9,158 nt of DNA from Bacteroidales bacterium. GTDB taxonomy: Bacteria; Bacteroidota; Bacteroidia; Bacteroidales; ML635J-15. The position numbers and the translations under genes are program-made. The DNA lies in contig JAQVEY010000068.1 of assembly GCA_028697515.1 (NCBI GenBank), forward strand, positions 1 to 9,158, written 5' to 3'. The number at the start of each line of letters is the position of its first letter. Position 1 is the stretch's first letter. Shown here one piece after another: positions 6,393 to 9,158 of this stretch. The notes under the pieces are model-generated. The model searched no databases, was not told the DNA's origin, and worked only from the letters and a program-made list of their open reading frames with translations.

Positions 6393-6752
6393 ATGAACAA
6401 AATATATTTGCTTATAATAATCTTTTTATCTGTTACGTGCTATACTAAAGCACAGAATAATCAATCAGTTACTTTTAAGTTGAAAATCATTAATCATATG
6501 CCGGTTGGCTGGGGCGATAAATACAAGGCAGTAATTCTCGAAGTTGTCGAAGGTAGTAGCATACAATTTGGAGATACAATTATTTTTGGAAATAACGATT
6601 TTTCATCAAAAGACTTCTTTTCTACCGGCGATATAAGAACAATCAGCTTTTATAACACTCATAAGCAAAACCCTAATCCTTATCTGCCACCGGCTTCTTG
6701 CACGGTTAGCAAGCTCAATGAAATTTGGATGATAAAAGAGGTACTCAAATAA
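6393..6752 (+). CDS. Small exported protein of unknown function
   Basis: The 119-residue product has a clear signal peptide (MNKIYLLIIIFLSV, then a likely cut after TKA before QNN). The mature part of about 99 residues is rich in predicted beta strands: VTFKLKIINHMPVGWGDKYKAVILEVVEG, then IQFGDTIIFG. Those resemble short barrel or OB-like domains, but that is only a pattern impression. The mature protein has one cysteine and no membrane segments. The gene is divergent from the hip operon with 175 bases between their starts, and precedes another exported protein by 67 bases. I do not recognise the family. Confidence 0.75.
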   Translation: MNKIYLLIIIFLSVTCYTKAQNNQSVTFKLKIINHMPVGWGDKYKAVILEVVEGSSIQFGDTIIFGNNDFSSKDFFSTGDIRTISFYNTHKQNPNPYLPPASCTVSKLNEIWMIKEVLK

Positions 6753-6785
6753 AATATTATTAAACATTTTCTATTGATTTTTTAT

Positions 6786-6793
6786 TATTTTTG
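6786..6793 (+). promoter_or_regulatory. Candidate -7 box before the 347-residue exported protein gene
   Basis: TATTTTTG matches TAnnTTTG and is 26 bases before the ATG at 6820. No matching -33 TTTG stands 19-20 bases upstream, so the gene may also be read through from its upstream neighbour. Confidence 0.4.
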
Positions 6794-6819
6794 TTAATCT
6801 AACTCAAAATTTTAGAATT

Positions 6820-7863
6820 ATGAAATCAGATTGTGTAAGGAGAATATTATACATATCTTTAATGTGTTTATTTTGCATGAGTGCTGTTGCCCAAAATGAC
6901 AAACAAATTAAACTTATTTCCAAAGTTGAAGGATTCGGTATAATGTATCGCCTTCCAGGAATTTGGAGAGGCCCTGTTGGTTCGACAACTTCGGCCGGTA
7001 GTTTTGATAAATGGTTCGTTGATCTTAGACCTGTTTCAGCTACTCAGATTTCACAATTTTCATTATTAGATGAAAATACTGTAAATAATTATAGCTTTTT
7101 CGTAGTGAAATATAAGGGTGAGAATAAAATCGCATTGAGAACAGAAGGCTGTTTTGCAAATTCCTGCTGCATAACTTATGAGATAATAGACTCTGTTAAT
7201 GAAACTGAAGGCTATTATAGATTTAGTGATTTTGTAGGTGGGGTAAATCGTGCCTATACTGAAATTCGTTTCGAAGGAAATAAAATGACTATGGAGGTAT
7301 ATACCACTAAGTTTAATGAGTTGAAAGATCCAGTGCTTCATTCCAGTTGGGTTGGCGAATTGTGCGATATAGAATCTGCTCAGGAAGCAATTTCAAAATT
7401 CAAATATCCAAAAATAAAAAAAGCACGAGATTTTACTGGAGCTTTTGTTAATATGACCGAAAGTATATTTTTTGTTTTTGAAAAGGATCCTTATAAATCA
7501 TCGGAGCAGCCATATACGGGTAAAATAAATATTAAAGTTTCAGTATCGGAAGAATTAAAAATTAGTGAAGAGGATAAAATACTGATAATTCTCTCCACTA
7601 AACCATGGTTCGACGATTTAAAGTTTTTGGAACAGAATACTAAGTATGAATCAAAAGCAGTCTATTTGAATTATGATACAAAAGAGTACGTAATTAATAA
7701 CGTGCATCCGGGGAAGTATTATATCTATTCATTTGTTGACCGTGATAAAGATGGAAAATTCCTGACAGGTGATTATATGAGTTCCTCGACAAATTCTGTT
7801 GTTGAAGTTAATGATGGTGAAATTACAGATTATCTGTCGAAAATTGATTTAGTCATACCTTAA
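6820..7863 (+). CDS. Exported protein with a DxDxDG calcium-type loop near the C terminus
   Basis: The 347-residue protein has a signal peptide ending around SAVAQ (residue 25), so it is predicted to be periplasmic or surface-exposed. The N-terminal region of about 180 residues has a lipocalin-like feel (GIWRG, paired strands, FEGNKMTMEVYTT, SSWVGEL), but I cannot name a family. It contains cysteines at 111, 116, 117 and 182 that could form disulfides. The C-terminal part (about 233-347) reads as a beta-sandwich: VNNVHPGKYYIYSFVD is a common pattern of Bacteroidota carboxypeptidase-regulatory-like or DUF2141-like domains. It is followed by DRDKDGKFLTGD, with Asp307, Asp309, Asp311 and Asp318 spaced as in calcium-binding loops. 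Binding is inferred. The gene follows another exported protein on the same strand. Confidence 0.8.
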   Translation: MKSDCVRRILYISLMCLFCMSAVAQNDKQIKLISKVEGFGIMYRLPGIWRGPVGSTTSAGSFDKWFVDLRPVSATQISQFSLLDENTVNNYSFFVVKYKGENKIALRTEGCFANSCCITYEIIDSVNETEGYYRFSDFVGGVNRAYTEIRFEGNKMTMEVYTTKFNELKDPVLHSSWVGELCDIESAQEAISKFKYPKIKKARDFTGAFVNMTESIFFVFEKDPYKSSEQPYTGKINIKVSVSEELKISEEDKILIILSTKPWFDDLKFLEQNTKYESKAVYLNYDTKEYVINNVHPGKYYIYSFVDRDKDGKFLTGDYMSSSTNSVVEVNDGEITDYLSKIDLVIP

Positions 7864-7909
7864 CAAAAAAATCGTACTCAAGAACAGTATTAGCAATACA
7901 TATAATAAA

Positions 7910-8055
7910 TTGCTTAATGCGATAAGCAAAAAACATATAAAATGCTTAATATAATAAGCAAAATGGATATAAAAATGTCAATTCAATGATATAAAAAGTA
8001 ATATAAATGTCAAAATAATGATAAAATAAGCAAAATAAATGTCAAACTATTGATA
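7910..8055. repeat. Five palindromic boxes at exact 32-bp centre spacing
   Basis: Boxes 1 and 2 are TGCTTA-N6-TAAGCA (7911-7928 and 7943-7960; box 1 extends by one pair on each side, from 7910 to 7929). Boxes 3, 4 and 5 are TGTCA-N6-TGATA (7976-7991, 8008-8023, 8040-8055), where every copy keeps the same one-base asymmetry. Centres fall at 7919.5, 7951.5, 7983.5, 8015.5 and 8047.5, exactly 32 bp apart, near three helical turns, so all would face the same side of DNA. An extra half site TAAGCAA lies out of phase at 8027-8033. The array fills most of the 7864-8092 gap upstream of the ATPase gene, and box 5 overlaps its -33 element. It is probably a regulatory array, possibly bound by the ATPase itself. 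Confidence 0.85.
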
Positions 8056-8080
8056 TGTTATTATATATTTATTATCTTTG
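8050..8080 (+). promoter_or_regulatory. Consensus promoter of the AAA ATPase gene
   Basis: TTG (8050-8052) is followed after 20 bases by TATCTTTG (8073-8080), matching the Bacteroidota -33/-7 pattern. Initiation would fall around 8085-8087, leaving only about 6-8 untranslated bases before the ATG at 8093. The -33 element lies inside box 5 of the palindromic array. Confidence 0.7.
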
Positions 8081-8092
8081 CAGAAAAAAGAC

Positions 8093-9158
8093 ATGGAAAC
8101 TATACGGCAGAAATTTTACGAAAAGTATCAGGAGACGTCACTTGATAATGTTCGAAACCATATAAATTTATTTGATTGGCAAAACAGACTAATCGGGATA
8201 AAAGGAAGTAGAGGCGTTGGGAAAACTACATTATTGTTGCAATATATAAAATCAAACTATCAGCCCGATGAAAAAGTGATGTATGTTAGTTTGGATGATT
8301 TTTATTTTTTAGAAAACAGGCTTTACAATTTTGCCGCTGATTTTTATAGACGTGGAGGTGAGTTAATAATTATGGACGAAGTTCATCGTTATCCGGATTG
8401 GTCGGTTGAAATTAAAAACCTTTATGATGATTTCGCCAAATTGAAAATGATTTTTACAGGTTCATCAATGTTGCAACTTAAAAAAGCCAGAGCTGATTTA
8501 AGCAGACGATCTGTTATGTATGAGTTGCCCGGCTTATCATTTAGAGAGTTTATTCAATTTGAAACAAGGAAAGAATTCTCTGTTTATACCTTTGATGATA
8601 TCTTAAAAAATCATGTAACTATTGCTATGGAGATAAGTTCTAAAATCAAACCGCTTACTTATTTTGACAAATATTTACAATTTGGTTATTATCCTTTTTA
8701 CCTTGAAAACCTGTCTGCATTTAATAATAAACTAAGCGAAGTTATTTCTACAGTGATTGAAATTGACATTCCACAGTTTGAAAATATTATGTCATCAAAT
8801 CTTATATATTTAAAAAAATTATTGAAAATTATTAGTGGATCAGTACCCTTTAAACCTAATATGAATTCTTTGAGTGAGCGCACGGGAATATCTCTTAATA
8901 CAATGAAACTCTATCTGCAAAACTTAAAAGACGCAAATTTAATTTTAATGCTAACTACTCCTGAAAAAAGCTTAAACGAATTAAGTAAACCTGAAAAAAT
9001 CTATCTTCACAACACAAATATTATGTATAATCTAGCTGAAGAAAATATTAATTTAGGTAATATCCGCGAAACTTTTTTCTACAATCAACTTAGTATGCAT
9101 CATAAAGTCTATGCTTCAGAGTTTGCCGATTTTTTGATTGCTGAAAAATACAATTTTG
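8093..9158 (+). CDS. COG1373-type AAA ATPase with DUF4143 end, 3' end beyond window
   Basis: The frame is open from ATG 8093 to the window edge (355 codons), so the gene is incomplete at its 3' end. GSRGVGKT (38-45) is the Walker A loop, ELIIMDEVHRYPDW (90-103) the Walker B strand with its usual HRYPxW extension, and IFTGSS (120-125) the sensor strand; together these are an AAA_14 domain. NSLSERTGISLNTMKLYLQNLKDANLI (258-284) reads as a winged helix, and RETFFYNQL...ADFLI near the edge begins the DUF4143 region. The family is common and highly duplicated in Bacteroidota and archaea, with no established function; STAND-like or nuclease-like roles have been suggested. The start codon is fixed by the promoter, as transcription would begin only a few bases upstream. 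The winged helix makes binding to the upstream 32-bp phased palindromes plausible, which is inference. Confidence 0.9.
   Translation, partial: METIRQKFYEKYQETSLDNVRNHINLFDWQNRLIGIKGSRGVGKTTLLLQYIKSNYQPDEKVMYVSLDDFYFLENRLYNFAADFYRRGGELIIMDEVHRYPDWSVEIKNLYDDFAKLKMIFTGSSMLQLKKARADLSRRSVMYELPGLSFREFIQFETRKEFSVYTFDDILKNHVTIAMEISSKIKPLTYFDKYLQFGYYPFYLENLSAFNNKLSEVISTVIEIDIPQFENIMSSNLIYLKKLLKIISGSVPFKPNMNSLSERTGISLNTMKLYLQNLKDANLILMLTTPEKSLNELSKPEKIYLHNTNIMYNLAEENINLGNIRETFFYNQLSMHHKVYASEFADFLIAEKYNF

Noticed and set aside
7066..7341. Minus-strand ORF of 91 codons
   Set aside because: It lies wholly inside the exported protein gene with a signal peptide and continuous coding signal on the other strand.
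7910..8055. CRISPR array with 32-bp period
   Set aside because: The repeated part is only 16-20 bases, differs between copies, and the intervening AT-rich stretches are too short and too alike to be spacers; no cas gene is present.
8698..8883. Minus-strand ORF of 61 codons
   Set aside because: It is antisense to the AAA ATPase gene, which has clear Walker motifs in the opposite frame.
1..9158. tRNA, rRNA or insertion-sequence transposase genes
   Set aside because: I saw no cloverleaf, no conserved rRNA stretch, and no transposase-like product in any frame.

Overview
The window looks like an AT-rich chromosome of a member of the Bacteroidota. Three things point there: promoters of the Bacteroidota type (TTTG, 19-20 bases, TAnnTTTG), start codons without Shine-Dalgarno sequences, and secreted proteins whose signal peptides end in AQ or SQ. 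It is an accessory-type region: small exported proteins of unknown function, a toxin-antitoxin locus, dispersed palindromic repeats and two genes broken by in-frame stop codons. Genus cannot be read from the sequence.

Layout. Positions 2-313 hold the 3' end of a THEP1-type NTPase gene. Positions 459-2330 are a secreted three-repeat protein gene interrupted by a TAA at 633-635, followed 40 bases later by a lipoprotein with a thioredoxin-like segment that lacks the catalytic cysteines (2371-2982). yaaA lies on the minus strand (3096-3854). The 322-base gap between yaaA and the divergent cupin gene (4177-4680) carries two long hairpins in opposite orientation around a decayed GC-rich repeat array; a worn copy of the same element sits at 321-350.

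A minus-strand operon (6217 down to 4702) encodes an Xre regulator, a HipS-like protein and a HipT-like kinase, which is the gene order of tripartite HipBST toxin-antitoxin systems. It has a consensus promoter with a palindrome (TTATG, 8 bases, CATAA) over the -7 box, a likely autoregulatory operator. The kinase reading frame is cut by a TGA 73 codons before its natural end, so the toxin is truncated or the locus is decaying.

Two exported proteins of unknown function follow on the plus strand (6393-6752 and 6820-7863). The window ends in a COG1373-type AAA ATPase with a winged-helix segment and a DUF4143 end (8093 to the edge). Upstream of it are five palindromic boxes whose centres are spaced exactly 32 bp apart; the last overlaps the -33 element of a consensus promoter whose transcript would be nearly leaderless. 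This phased array is the most striking unexplained structure in the window.
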